NCBI GenBank assembly: GCA_964539665.1
Contig: CAZIKB010000066.1
Location: forward strand, 1 to 35,738
Origin: CAZIKB01 sp964539665
GTDB lineage: Bacteria; Zhuqueibacterota; Zhuqueibacteria; Oceanimicrobiales; Oceanimicrobiaceae
Reading direction: 5' to 3'
DNA: 35,738 nt
In this document: piece after piece, positions 24,372 to 33,901 of the stretch
Numbering within the stretch: the first letter of the stretch is position 1
How the letters are laid out: every line of letters begins with the position of its first letter
Position numbers and translations under genes: made by a program
Notes under the pieces: model-generated
What the model saw: only the letters and a program-made list of their open reading frames with translations
Database searches by the model: none
What the model was told of the DNA's origin: nothing

Positions 24372-27300
24372 CTATCCGGCTATCCATTTTTCGATTGTTG
24401 CCCGGAGCATGCCCGGTTCAACCGGCTTGGAGAGGTAATCGTCACATCCCGCTGCAAGAATTTCCTCCTTGTCACCCATCATTGCTTTTGCTGTCAGCGC
24501 GATAATAACAATGCCCTCAATGTCTTTGTCCTGCCGTATCATTTTTGTTACTTCCAATCCGCTTATGACCGGCAGATTGATGTCTATTAGAATTATATCG
24601 GGTTTATTTGATTTTGCCGATTCCAGGGCTTCTTTCCCATCACACGCCTGCAATAGATTAACACTCATTTTGCCAAGGATATCCCTGGTGACCCTCATGT
24701 TATCGGGATTATCGTCTACAGCCAGAATAGTTATCCTGCCGTCTTTTGCACGCGCCACGCGAGGGGTGGGAGTGACGGCGATCACCACCTTATTTTTTTG
24801 GGAGTATTGAATACCAATGAGCCGGTAAACGCTCTCACTAAGTTCTTCAATATTGACCTGCCCCTTCTGAATTAATTGTTGAATGTTGTTGCTGGTCAGT
24901 GTTCTCCGCTCTTTTGCAGTCAGGGTTTTCGCGCTCAGAATAAGTACCGGCAGGTCTACTGTTTCGGGGTTGAGCGAATTGAGTCGAGTACACCGAATCC
25001 ATCAACCCGGGGCATCATTAAATCGAGTACGATGCCATCAGGGATGTTTTCACCGATTTTCACCAGTGCCAATTCGCCGTCTGCAGCTACATCCACGGCA
25101 AAACCATTGTCTTGTAGCGCCGTCGCTATTTGCTCGGATGCTATTTCGTTATCTTCAACCACAAGTATACGAGGCAGCCCTGTCCCTTCTTTCCATTTCC
25201 GGATGCTGCCGGCTGCACTGATTCGCTCCCGCACTTTGTCCCGGCTGCTGATAACCATTGGAATAGTCAGAGTAAAAGTCGTGCCTTTATTTATTTCGCT
25301 CTCAACTTCAATCCTGCCCTCAAGCAGCGATGCCAGGCGTTGACAAATAGCCAAACCCAGGCCGGTTCCGCCATACTTTCTTGTAGTTGTTCCATCCACT
25401 TACTTGAACTCATCAAAAATGAAGGGCAGCTCCTTTGCTGGTATTCCACAACCTGTATCCCATATTTTGCAAACGATGGAGTCGCCGTTTTGCCGGACCC
25501 TAATCCCGATTTCTCCCTTCATGGTAAATTTCTGTGCGTTGGACATCAGGTTCAAAAGAATCTGCTGGAACTTGTCTTTATCCGATTGCACTTTCTTCAT
25601 ATCCGCGATATCTGTGGTTATGCCCACTCCCTTTTCTTCTGCCATAGGGCGAATTGCCGCGACTACCGCATCTACGGGCTCAGCAGCCTTGAATGTGGAC
25701 ACATTAAGTTCCATCTTGCCCGACTCGATCTTTGAGAGGTCCAGAATGTCGTTTATCAAATTTAACAAATGCCGCCCGTTTCGCTCAATAATCTCCAGGC
25801 GCTCTTTATCTTCTCCCCCCACGGCCCCGATACCATCGGACAGCATTAGCTGCGAAAGAGAAAGAACACTGTTAAGCGGTGTCCGAAGTTCATGGCTCAT
25901 GTTGGAAAGAAACTCAGATTTCAATTTGTCTGCCTGTGCAGCCTGCCGACGCTGTACTTCCAGCTCCTTAAGCAATTCTGCCTGTTCGGCAGAAGTGGTC
26001 TGCAATTCATCGTTCCTGCTATTCAGTTCATTACTCATTTCCTCAGATTGCTCAAAGGAATTGCAGATTTCAACAGCCTGCGCAAGGTTCGTCCTTATAC
26101 CCTCGGCTACCTGTTGAGCTGCGTCGTCATAGTTATAAACAGAAGCAAGACCTATAACGCCAACATGATTATTTCGCAGTGTAAGGGGTATGGAAAGAAG
26201 GGCGTGCGGCGCTGCCTTGCCGGCCTGAGTATTAATAAGAAGTTCGTTGCCCCCGGGGATATCTGTGAAAACCTGTATTTTCCCCGATACTAAGTTCTCG
26301 GTCAGAAGATTATCTGGTGGATTGATTGTTATCTGTTTTGTGACGAATTCCGAGTCGAGACCATGCATAAGTAGCCGGTCCATTGTGTTGCCGGTGGAGT
26401 CTGTCAGGTATACCACACCAAATTGAGAACCGGTTATTTCCATAAGCAGGGGCAGTATCTCATCAAAAAGATCTGCAAGACGATTGTGCTTCACTGCCGC
26501 GGAAAAAACATCGGCGATAACGCGCGAGACATGGACCTGCGAGCTCAACTGTTCAACCATATCATTTATACTAAGAGCAATCTGCTGAATCTCCACAGGT
26601 CCTGCCAGTGGAATCCGAATGTCGGGATTACCCTTGCTTATCAGAGCCGCTGTCTGCGCTATATTCAGTGCCGGACGGGAAATTCGCCTGGCAATGATAA
26701 CTCCAAATATGAGTGTGATAATCGAAACACCAAAAGAAACGACCATAACATGCTGGGCCATTGTACTTACGGGCACGTTAATCTCTGCTATATCCTGTTT
26801 CACCACGATTCCCCAATCGAATTCACTTACATATCCATAGGCCGCCATTACAGGTTCAGGCCGATAATCGTTAATTGCGGTGATACCGATTTCGCCCGAA
26901 GCTCCCCTTTCTGCAGGCTCTGCATGTATTCTCATTGTGGCAATGGCCTTTTCACGATACTTCAACGGGCTTTGAACTACGCCTATGTCATTCACCAGCA
27001 GAATTTCTCCCGTCTCCCCCAGATATTTGCTTTGAGTAAAACTGGGATACAACGATGCTGTGGGATCCAGCAGTATGCCCAATATGCCAATAAGATCGGC
27101 TTTCTCCGATGAAAAAACAGGGGCAAAAAAGAAAACCGTTGGTTTCGTGTGAATTTTGCTGATCAACACATCTGAAATAATATTTCTTTTCTCATTGATC
27201 GCCAACTGCAAAGCAACCTGTCTTAAAGGGAGGCTGCCTGGATCATAAGAACCAGTTTCGGTACTGGCAATGGTTTTTCCATCTTTATCGGTGAGAAATA

Positions 27301-27661
27301 CCGCTTCGTACTGATAAGTGTTCTGCATAGATGTAAGAGCAACCATTACGTCCCTTATGGGCGTACCTTCGGACTTTCCGGCGTCCATACAAAAACTCCT
27401 GATATCCGGCCTTGTAACCATAATGCTCACATCGCCCGTCCTCTCGCTGAACCAGGAAGAGATGTCTCCCATTTTTTCATCCCGCAACGTTTCAAGAATC
27501 CTGGCCTGCTCGTCGCGAATTCCACTGGCACGCAGAAAGTAGGTCAAAAGACCAACTGACAGGCAGGAGAGTATGGCGATAAGGCTGAACGATATTATGA
27601 GCGTTCCATACAGGGTATTGCTCCTTGACATTTTTATTTGTTCAATAGTTGAATTCGTCAT
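24372..27661 (-). pseudogene. Membrane hybrid histidine kinase (sensor-HAMP-GAF-HK-REC-REC) with nonsense and frameshift
   Basis: A strong AAGGAG precedes ATG 27661. Reconstructed length is about 1,096 aa. TM1 at about 18-42; a Cache-like periplasmic sensor to about 300; TM2 at about 304-325 leading into HAMP (ARRISRP); GAF at about 385-530; a coiled coil; HisKA with His590 in NMSHELRTPLN; HATPase_c with NLMSNAQKF and DTGCGIP. An in-frame TAA at 25400-25402 replaces the Gln of FKQVDGTTTRKYGG; the frame continues unbroken through GGTGLGLAI and receiver 1 (phospho-Asp in VLDLMMPRVDG). A 1-nt loss near 24962 then shifts the frame after SIRSTP. Restored, it continues VDLPVLILSAKTL and on to receiver 2, intact in frame 24788-24372 with LIDINLPVISG and YLSKPVEP. 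CheR is encoded 26 bp upstream in the same operon. Confidence 0.85.
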
Positions 27662-27687
27662 TTTTACTCCTTAACAACAATAAGTTT

Positions 27688-28506
27688 CTATTTCTGATAT
27701 ATCTTGTTTCGGGCATTAATAGTTTTAAAACGCGGCTTCAAAGCGCCGCATAGTTGTTCAGAATCGCCAAGAATAAGGTATCCGCCATTTACCAGAGATT
27801 TATACAGCTTCTCCTGCACCAGTACTTTGTGTTTAGCCGAGAAATAGATCAGGACATTCCGACACAGGATAATGTCAAAAGACCCGAAGATGCTGTCCGC
27901 GGGGGCAGATGTCTGCCGCGACAGCAAATCATTAACTGAAAATTGAACCGTTTTCTTTATCGAGTCACGCAGCTCAAATCTATTCCCGACGGCATTAAAA
28001 CAGGTATCAACTATCCCGAGTTTCGTATTCTGAAGACTTGCTCGCGGATAGGATGCCCTCTTTGCCTTTTTGAGGGTTTTATGATCGATGTCCGTTCCGA
28101 ATATCAGAGGGCTAAGGTCAGTATCCTGAGGCTCTTTGAGCACGCCCAGAATCTGGATAGCAATAGAATACGGCTCTTCTCCGGCCGCGCAGCCTGCACT
28201 CCAGATCCGCAGCTTTCTCTTCTTCGCAGCCAAAGGTGGTAATACGGTTTGTGCTATGGTCTCGAATACACCCGTATCCCTGAAGAATGAGCTGACATTG
28301 ATAGCAATGGTATTAATAAGTTCCTGGCATTCATCTGAATTGCCGCGGCAGACAGAAAGATACTGGTCTGTATCCATACCTAATCTATCTAATCGTTGCG
28401 ATATACGCCGCAACAAGGCCGGCCTGCGGTAACCGGTCAAGTCCGTACCGGTTTTCTCAAGCAGTAACTTTAAAATCGTATCCATTTGCTGGTTTTCTAT
28501 TCTCAC
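27688..28506 (-). CDS. cheR: CheR-type protein-glutamate methyltransferase
   Basis: 272 aa from GTG 28506, with GGGA seven nucleotides upstream (an internal ATG at 28485 is a fallback start). The N-terminal helical domain has SQRLDRLGMDTDQYL, then INVSSFFRDTGVFE, the usual CheR linker motif. The SAM-binding domain shows WSAGCAAGEEPYSIA (glycine-rich loop), the acidic FGTDID strand and FDIILCRNVLIYF, ending LGDSEQLCG. All family landmarks are intact. CheR methylates receptor glutamates in chemotaxis, but no CheB, CheA or methyl-accepting protein is present here. As first gene of a kinase/c-di-GMP operon, it more likely modifies a coiled-coil region of the adjacent hybrid kinase or acts in an alternative Che-like pathway; this is inference. 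Confidence 0.9.
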   Translation of the reverse strand: MRIENQQMDTILKLLLEKTGTDLTGYRRPALLRRISQRLDRLGMDTDQYLSVCRGNSDECQELINTIAINVSSFFRDTGVFETIAQTVLPPLAAKKRKLRIWSAGCAAGEEPYSIAIQILGVLKEPQDTDLSPLIFGTDIDHKTLKKAKRASYPRASLQNTKLGIVDTCFNAVGNRFELRDSIKKTVQFSVNDLLSRQTSAPADSIFGSFDIILCRNVLIYFSAKHKVLVQEKLYKSLVNGGYLILGDSEQLCGALKPRFKTINARNKIYQK

Positions 28507-29326
28507 TAATTGGTCCCAGTTTTAGTATGAATACCTATTTTATCATCAACTTATATTCCTGGTCAGAAGCACTGTTTTGAATGATTATTATACCCATAAC
28601 AATTCCGCCTGCTTTTGTTTCGTGTCCAGGGCTTGTGCGATGATTTGTTTTTGTGCAGATGCATTTGCATATCAACGAAGGAGTGTGTTCCGACTCCTCC
28701 CAATGATGTAAATAAAGTGAAGGCATTGTGAGTTAACTTTTAGAGTCTTATGGGAGCCTATCTGAGGGGGCGATCACTACGTCAAAATCCGATGTAAACC
28801 TTCAGTTTGAAAATCTGATTTGCAGGTCAACTACCAGGCTCATAACTGAAATATGTCTAAAGCAATACTATGTTTATCACTTAGAACAAAAGAAAATGAA
28901 ATTATTACTCAAAACCAAAAAAAATCAAAAATTTAGCAAAAATATAATATTTATTGATTTACAATTAACGGCAGCCAGTTTTTTTGAGACCTTTACCTGT
29001 TTTCTGAAAATGAAGCACCTGGTTGGATAAATAAATCAAAGCGGTAAACGGTGAGTTTGGCGCGGAAATCTAAAATTCAAATCCACTCTGCCTTTCGGCA
29101 GAGAAAACAGCAGAAAGTCAGAATTAGAATAATGCCTGAAGCCGCAAGTATTCCATTGTGAATTGATTGTAATCAGATTACATTCTCTTGAAATAATCCC
29201 CTGTAATTTCTACCTTAACTCAAAGACAAATTCGATTTTTGTTGTAGCATGTCAGTAATGGGGGGAGCAAACTCATACATCGACTCCGCTCAGTATGAAG
29301 ATAATTTACTTCAATGAGGAAAGCTT
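28507..29326. other. Non-coding region upstream of the signalling operon
   Basis: I see no convincing gene. The 63-codon minus-strand frame at 28535-28726 has no ribosome-binding site or family resemblance. The operon promoter should lie near 28520-28560, but I cannot name a clear -35/-10 pair. A compact hairpin occurs at 29086-29103 (separate entry). Confidence 0.4.
29086..29103 (-). terminator. Hairpin with GAAA loop on the minus strand
   Basis: CTCTGCCTTTCGGCAGAG forms a perfect 7-bp stem. Read on the minus strand the loop is GAAA, a stable GNRA tetraloop, followed by a T-rich but interrupted stretch. It lies about 610 bp downstream of the minus-strand propeller gene (29718-32822). It could be a weak terminator, or simply a short repeat. 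Confidence 0.3.
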
Positions 29327-29589
29327 CATGGTGAGTCCCGAAAAAAAATCGCATTTGCGTCAACTTAAGGGAAAGTCCCACTTAGCAAAGGGGGATTTAG
29401 GGGGTTGTATTTGATTTTGTTACTGAAATTGTTGATAATTCATATAATCATAGCTAAGCAGTTAACCTGAATAAATGAATTAGCATAGTAAATTTGGCTT
29501 TTACAACCCCCTTTGTCCCCCTTTTTTAAGGGGAAATAGTAAATAAAGTTAAAGTTGACGCTAATGCACAAAAAATTCGGGAAACCATG
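29327..29589. mobile_element. MITE-like element with long imperfect terminal inverted repeats
   Basis: The left end CATGGTGAGTCCCGAA (29327-29342) is matched in inverse orientation by TTCGGGAAACCATG (29576-29589). Complementarity continues inward: TTTGCGTCAACTT at left with AAGTTGACGCTAATG at right, and a G-rich block AAAGGGGGATTTAGGGGGTT at left with AACCCCCTTTGTCCCCCTTT at right. About 90 bp at each end can pair, leaving a short AT-rich centre. There is no coding capacity. G-rich/C-rich inverted repeats of this kind are widely dispersed in environmental bacterial genomes. No target-site duplication was verified. Confidence 0.6.
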
Positions 29590-29717
29590 TTTTACTTTGC
29601 AACCCCCCAAACTGACTTATTACATTTTGCAAAAACCTTTGATCTTTTTTGATACTTCTTCGTTTATTAAATTTGAACCAGCATCATTTACTCTCGTGAA
29701 CTCCTCTGTCCAGGCTC

Positions 29718-32700
29718 TTACAACTCGTTAGATTTATCTGTTATCTCCCTTCCCTCCATTTCTCTTAGTCCATTAAGCTCTTGTTTCAACCTGGTTTTGA
29801 GCTGAATTTTACGCAGACGATGCGTCCCGGTAGGCGGATAGAGTGAACCCTGGCGAACTCCTCGCCCGTTTAACTCTGCTGCCAAACCATAAATCTGGCG
29901 GCGCAATCTGTTGAACCGGTCTGACCTTGACTTTGCGGTATCGGCAAATGCCTGTACTTGTTCTAATTCATTCGGTTGCGAATCTTTGCTGGACTTCAGT
30001 GAATCAATCCGGCGTACCAGGTTGTCCTGTATCTTTTTACTCCGTTCAGAGTAATCCCAAATCTGACGCTGCAATGCCAGAACTTCGAGCAGAAAAGCTT
30101 CCCGGGTTTGCCATTGTTCACTTGTAACAGGCATTTCAGGATCGCCCTGGACGCTTACTACCTGAGTACTACTGTTGTCGCCGGCTTTCAGAATTACTGT
30201 ATATTCACCCGGTGAGACAAAAGGTCCACAGGGCTCGATGGAACGCGGCAGTTGCGGTAACATCTCCTTAGCCTCCATTAGTCCTTCTTCTGTCTCGTCG
30301 TCCTCACTGTTGGGTGGAGGTTCATGCCGCAAATCCCAGTGAATCCGATGGATGATGTCTGCCGTTCCAGGTCCGCTTAATTGGCGTAAAACTTCGCCAG
30401 TCCCGTTTTGAATAACCACCTGTACAGAATCTACTGTTTTTTTCAAGTGGTAGCTAAGGACTGCCCCGGATGGCGGATTCTCGCCATTATATGCTTCCTG
30501 GCTGCGATAAGAAGTGGATTTCCAGTAGTGAAACATGGTTGCCGGCTGGATAGAGAAAAGATGCGCAACTGAGTTCGCCGCGTCCGGTGACCACTCAACC
30601 AGTGGTTTAAGATCGTCCAGAATCCAGATGCTGCGGCCATGAGTCGCTACAATGAGGTCGTTATCTCGTGGATGAATCTTCAGATCGTCATACAGTGTTG
30701 TCGGCAGATTCGAGTCGAATTCAGCCCAATGTTGACCGGCGGTCGTGGATACAAAAAGCGCATGTTCGGTCCCGAGGAAAAGCAGGTTTGGATTATCCGG
30801 ATGTTCTGTGATGACGTTAACAGAGCCGTCTTCAGGCAATCCATTTGTCAGCTTTGTCCAACTCTGACCGAAGTTAGATGTTTTAAAAACATAAGGCCTC
30901 CAGTCGCCATCCCGATGGGCGTCAAGAGTCACATACGCCATACCCGGCGATTGCAAAGATGCAATCACCCGGCTCACGTAGGTGCCGTCATTGACTCCGT
31001 TGATATTTTTTGAAACTTCTGTCCAGCTTTTCCCGCCGTCTTGCGACACCTGGATATTGCCGTCATCCGTGCCAACCCAGAGTATCTGGGCATCGAGCGG
31101 TGATTCCGCGATCGTAACAATCTCGCCGTAGCTGGATGTGCCGTCGTTTCTGGAGAGCAGTTTTTCTTTGCCCTGCACCCCCATCAAAAACAGCGAGTCC
31201 CGTTCGATCTGGCGTGTTAAATCTTCTGTGCGTTGCCAGTTTAAACCGCGATCCCGCGATATAAAAAGCCGGTTACCGCCAAAATAAATGATGTTCGGAT
31301 CGTGTTTAGAGAGAAGACTGGGCGTCGCCCAATCGAAGCGATACGGTTTCTCATCTGCCGGCGGATAAGGTCGAATATCCAGCCTGTCACCGGTCTCGGC
31401 GTCAATTCGGGAGAGGCTGCCATTTTGAGAATTGCTGTACACATAACGATGGCTGGTTAAATCCGGCTGCTGATACATGCCGTCGCCAAATCCAATCTGT
31501 TTCCAGTCATCGTTAATGATCCCCATCCAGCGTCGAGTCGAGCTGGGACCCATCCAGGAATGGTTGTCCTGCATTCCGCCATAAATACGATAAGGAACAC
31601 GCATGTCAAAACCGATGGCGTAGAATTGCCCGATCGGGAAGTTGTTTATGCGTCTAAAGGTCTCTCCGCGGTCCCAGGTCTCGTGCAGCCCGGCGTCGCC
31701 CGCCAGGAAAAAGTGTTTGGGATTACCAGGATTGATCCACATGGTATGGTGATCGCTGTGGACGCCGACGTCGTAGGTTGGACGAATGGGCATTTCCCGA
31801 AACATCTTGCCGCCATCTTCGCTCATGTAAAACGTGGTAGCGAGAATATATACACGATTCTCATCAGTCGGATCCACAAAAATATGGCTATAATACATCG
31901 GTCTGGGATTTAACTTATTGACCTTGTTCCAGGTTTTGCCTGAATCCTGACTGCGGTAAACACCACTTTCTTTTGCGTGCTGGATAGTGGCATAAATCAC
32001 CTTCGGATTTGTGCTTGCAATGGCCAGACCAATTCGTCCTTTGTCGCCTTCAGGAAGTCCTTCAGTAAGCTTGTTCCAGGTCTTGCCGCCATCGGTGGTT
32101 TTGTAAATGCCGCTGCCTGGACCGCCGCCGTTAAAACCCCAGGTGCGGCGCAGACGCTGATACGTTGCTGCGTACAGGGTATTTGGTTTCGAAGAATCCA
32201 TCACAAGATCAACAGCGCCGGTAAATGAATCGACATACAACACCTTCTGCCAATTTTTACCGCCATCGGTGGTTTTAAACACACCCCGCTCCGGATTCTC
32301 TTTCCAAAGATTTCCGAGAGCAGCGACATACGCAATGTCCGGGTTTTGAGGATGAATCCGCACCCGGCCGATGTGCCTGGTTTCAACCAGACCTGTGTGG
32401 TTCCAGGTCTCGCCGCCATCAGTAGAGCGGTAGACTCCATTTCCCCAGGAAGTGCTCTGCCGATTGTTCTGCTCACCGGTTCCCGCCCAAATGATGTCAG
32501 GATTGGACGGGGCAATAGCCAGATCGCCAAAAGTGCTGACCGGCATATCGTCGAAGATCGGTTTCCAAGTTGTGCCTTTGTTAGTCGATTTCCAGATGCC
32601 ACCAGATGCTGATGCCACATAGATTGTACTTGGATCTTCGGGTAGAGCTTCAACATCATGAATTCGACCGCCGGTAACAGCCGGACCAATACTGCGAAAA

Positions 32701-32822
32701 TTCAGCTCTTTGAGCTGCGCAGAAGTTACCGCCGCTGATTGGGCATTGACAGCAAAGGGAGTGAATACAACGAAGCAACTGATCAGTGCCAGGAGTGCCT
32801 TGATTAACGATGTACTTTTCAT
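29718..32822 (-). CDS. Secreted Asp-box (BNR/VPS10-like) beta-propeller protein
   Basis: 1034 aa from ATG 32822, with GGAGGGAAAA upstream. A signal peptide (basic KSTSLIK, hydrophobic core, cleavage near VNAQS, residues 26-29) directs export. The body carries about eleven Asp-box repeats with the S/T-x-D-x-G-x-x-W pattern, for example STDGGETW, TTDGGKNW, TTDGGKTW, SQDSGKTW, SRDRGLNW and SQDGGKSW. They form one or two propellers similar to sortilin/VPS10 and xyloglucanase-type folds. The N-terminal LNFRSIGPAVTGGRI motif is typical of the large FCB family annotated as "glycosyl hydrolase". Residues past about 750 form a distinct beta-rich then helical C-terminal region. Catalytic activity is not shown by sequence; many relatives may be binding proteins. 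A related gene remnant lies at 33902-34156. Confidence 0.88.
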   Translation of the reverse strand: MKSTSLIKALLALISCFVVFTPFAVNAQSAAVTSAQLKELNFRSIGPAVTGGRIHDVEALPEDPSTIYVASASGGIWKSTNKGTTWKPIFDDMPVSTFGDLAIAPSNPDIIWAGTGEQNNRQSTSWGNGVYRSTDGGETWNHTGLVETRHIGRVRIHPQNPDIAYVAALGNLWKENPERGVFKTTDGGKNWQKVLYVDSFTGAVDLVMDSSKPNTLYAATYQRLRRTWGFNGGGPGSGIYKTTDGGKTWNKLTEGLPEGDKGRIGLAIASTNPKVIYATIQHAKESGVYRSQDSGKTWNKVNKLNPRPMYYSHIFVDPTDENRVYILATTFYMSEDGGKMFREMPIRPTYDVGVHSDHHTMWINPGNPKHFFLAGDAGLHETWDRGETFRRINNFPIGQFYAIGFDMRVPYRIYGGMQDNHSWMGPSSTRRWMGIINDDWKQIGFGDGMYQQPDLTSHRYVYSNSQNGSLSRIDAETGDRLDIRPYPPADEKPYRFDWATPSLLSKHDPNIIYFGGNRLFISRDRGLNWQRTEDLTRQIERDSLFLMGVQGKEKLLSRNDGTSSYGEIVTIAESPLDAQILWVGTDDGNIQVSQDGGKSWTEVSKNINGVNDGTYVSRVIASLQSPGMAYVTLDAHRDGDWRPYVFKTSNFGQSWTKLTNGLPEDGSVNVITEHPDNPNLLFLGTEHALFVSTTAGQHWAEFDSNLPTTLYDDLKIHPRDNDLIVATHGRSIWILDDLKPLVEWSPDAANSVAHLFSIQPATMFHYWKSTSYRSQEAYNGENPPSGAVLSYHLKKTVDSVQVVIQNGTGEVLRQLSGPGTADIIHRIHWDLRHEPPPNSEDDETEEGLMEAKEMLPQLPRSIEPCGPFVSPGEYTVILKAGDNSSTQVVSVQGDPEMPVTSEQWQTREAFLLEVLALQRQIWDYSERSKKIQDNLVRRIDSLKSSKDSQPNELEQVQAFADTAKSRSDRFNRLRRQIYGLAAELNGRGVRQGSLYPPTGTHRLRKIQLKTRLKQELNGLREMEGREITDKSNEL

Positions 32823-33034
32823 TTTTCCCTCCAGAATTCGTTAAAAGTTGTAAGATTTCTTTCATGGAGTAGACAAGCGCCCAAACCAAAGCATTTCATC
32901 AACTCCTGTGTTACATCATCATGGTTAGCCTGCCAACTATCAAAATGCTGTTAAATCCGAAAAACTACCAGGCTGAATTTAAACCTCTTCGTTCTAAAAT
33001 TACATAATCAAAGCCTTTTGCTGGACTGTATGGC

Positions 33035-33370
33035 CTAGAGCACTGTGTTTCGCGAAGAATCCGTTTGCACTATAGATATTGGCCGAACAGATTTCCATTC
33101 ATGCGTAGTATGAGCTGTTTGCCAAAGATCATATTTTTTTTGTAAGTTCAACCAACTTTCTGCTGTGGAGTCAGGGAAAGCTTGAGATAAACGCAGAGCC
33201 ATATCAGGAGTTACGGATTTGCGTTCATTAACGATAGACGATATAGCTTTTCGAGATACCCTAAGAAGTTCAGCTAATTTTGTGTTAGAAATTGATAGTG
33301 GCATTAAATACAAATTCCTAAGTATACGTCCTGGGTGGCCGGGACATCTTTTTCTATCTTTCATTAACAT
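33035..33370 (-). CDS. higA: HigA-type antitoxin (XRE-family helix-turn-helix)
   Basis: 111 aa from ATG 33370 with AGGA seven nucleotides upstream. After the characteristic CPGHPGRILRN start, residues about 20-75 form an XRE helix-turn-helix: SNTKLAELLRVSRKAISSIV, followed by TPDMALRLSQAF and the WLNLQKKYDLW helix that defines HigA/VapI antitoxins. It is complete. It follows the toxin gene by 28 bp (counting to the repaired toxin stop), the reversed toxin-first order typical of higBA. Because HigA is the DNA-binding partner, it should bind the palindrome at 33734-33747 and repress the promoter there. Its C-terminal tail beyond VRPIS looks unrelated to the family and may be recently acquired. 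Confidence 0.9.
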   Translation of the reverse strand: MLMKDRKRCPGHPGRILRNLYLMPLSISNTKLAELLRVSRKAISSIVNERKSVTPDMALRLSQAFPDSTAESWLNLQKKYDLWQTAHTTHEWKSVRPISIVQTDSSRNTVL

Positions 33371-33398
33371 GATTTTTTCCTATATAAATTCGTCATAT

Positions 33399-33678
33399 CT
33401 AATGGTAATCAATGTAATCGACCAGAAAGGCATCGCCCTTTTAGAAATTTGAATGTAATTCTCCAGTTTCCAGATACATTGATTGCCCAAATTTCTGCCT
33501 TTTTAGGATGCAATTTATGCAACCTGGAACCCGGAAAATTCATAACTTGAATCGTATCAGCGGCATCTAATAAATCCAAAATGTCTGCTAGTTTTTCAGC
33601 ATGTTTAACTTGAACGCCTTTGGTCGTACCTCTATAAAAGAAATTTTCGATTCCCTTGTGTTTAAATGATGTTATCAA
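33399..33678 (-). pseudogene. higB: HigB-type ribonuclease toxin, frameshifted near the C-terminus
   Basis: Starts at TTG 33678 with the family N-terminus MITSFKHKGIE (Met from TTG). The RelE-fold core is intact through FPGSRLHKLHPKK, IWAINVSGNWRITF and FKFLKG. One extra base in a CCC run (33436-33438; GGG on the coding strand) then shifts the frame, so the product ends RCLSGRLH at 33409 (89 aa). Removing that base restores GDAFLVDYIDYH and a stop at 33399-33401, giving exactly 92 residues, the standard HigB length. The lost DYIDYH tail contains a conserved Tyr/His cluster that is part of the active site in HigB/RelE ribonucleases. The toxin is therefore probably inactive while its antitoxin remains whole. 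A sequencing error is possible. Confidence 0.8.
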
Positions 33679-33733
33679 AATTCATAGAAGAGAAAATGAC
33701 ATATTACAAAATAACTAATATTTATTTTATGAA

Positions 33734-33747
33734 CTGTAACTTTACAG
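33734..33747. promoter_or_regulatory. Palindromic operator candidate of higBA
   Basis: CTGTAACTTTACAG is a perfect 6-bp inverted repeat (CTGTAA/TTACAG) with a 2-bp centre. It lies 10 bp downstream of the -10 element of the promoter at 33758-33786, so over the expected transcription start. It fits an autoregulatory HigA site in size and position. It also overlaps a second, interleaved dyad, GTAAC (33736-33740) and GTTAC (33748-33752). Confidence 0.55.
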
Positions 33748-33757
33748 GTTACGAATA

Positions 33758-33786
33758 AATATAATTCATTTTTATATACTTGTCAA
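33758..33786 (-). promoter_or_regulatory. Sigma-70 promoter of the higBA operon
   Basis: On the minus strand, TTGACA (33786-33781, perfect -35) is followed after exactly 17 bp by TATATT (33763-33758, one mismatch from TATAAT). It drives leftward transcription into higB, about 80 bp downstream. It is the best match to a consensus promoter in the window. Confidence 0.65.
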
Positions 33787-33901
33787 GTACATTTGCGAAG
33801 TTTTTTGTTTTTTAGTCCATCCGTAAGGATTTCCGGAGTTCAAATGTTCACTTTTGATATAATTTTCGGCCAATCACAATCAATGCTTATGAACTGCAGA
33901 C

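Noticed and set aside
26423..27112. 229-codon plus-strand open frame
   Set aside because: It is antisense to the hybrid kinase sensor region, which has clear TM, Cache-like and HAMP architecture on the minus strand.
27688..28506. CheR as part of a chemotaxis operon
   Set aside because: No CheA, CheW, CheB or methyl-accepting receptor is in the window; the partners are hybrid kinases and c-di-GMP proteins.
28535..28726. 63-codon minus-strand open frame upstream of cheR
   Set aside because: No ribosome-binding site, no recognisable motif, and it occupies the probable promoter region.
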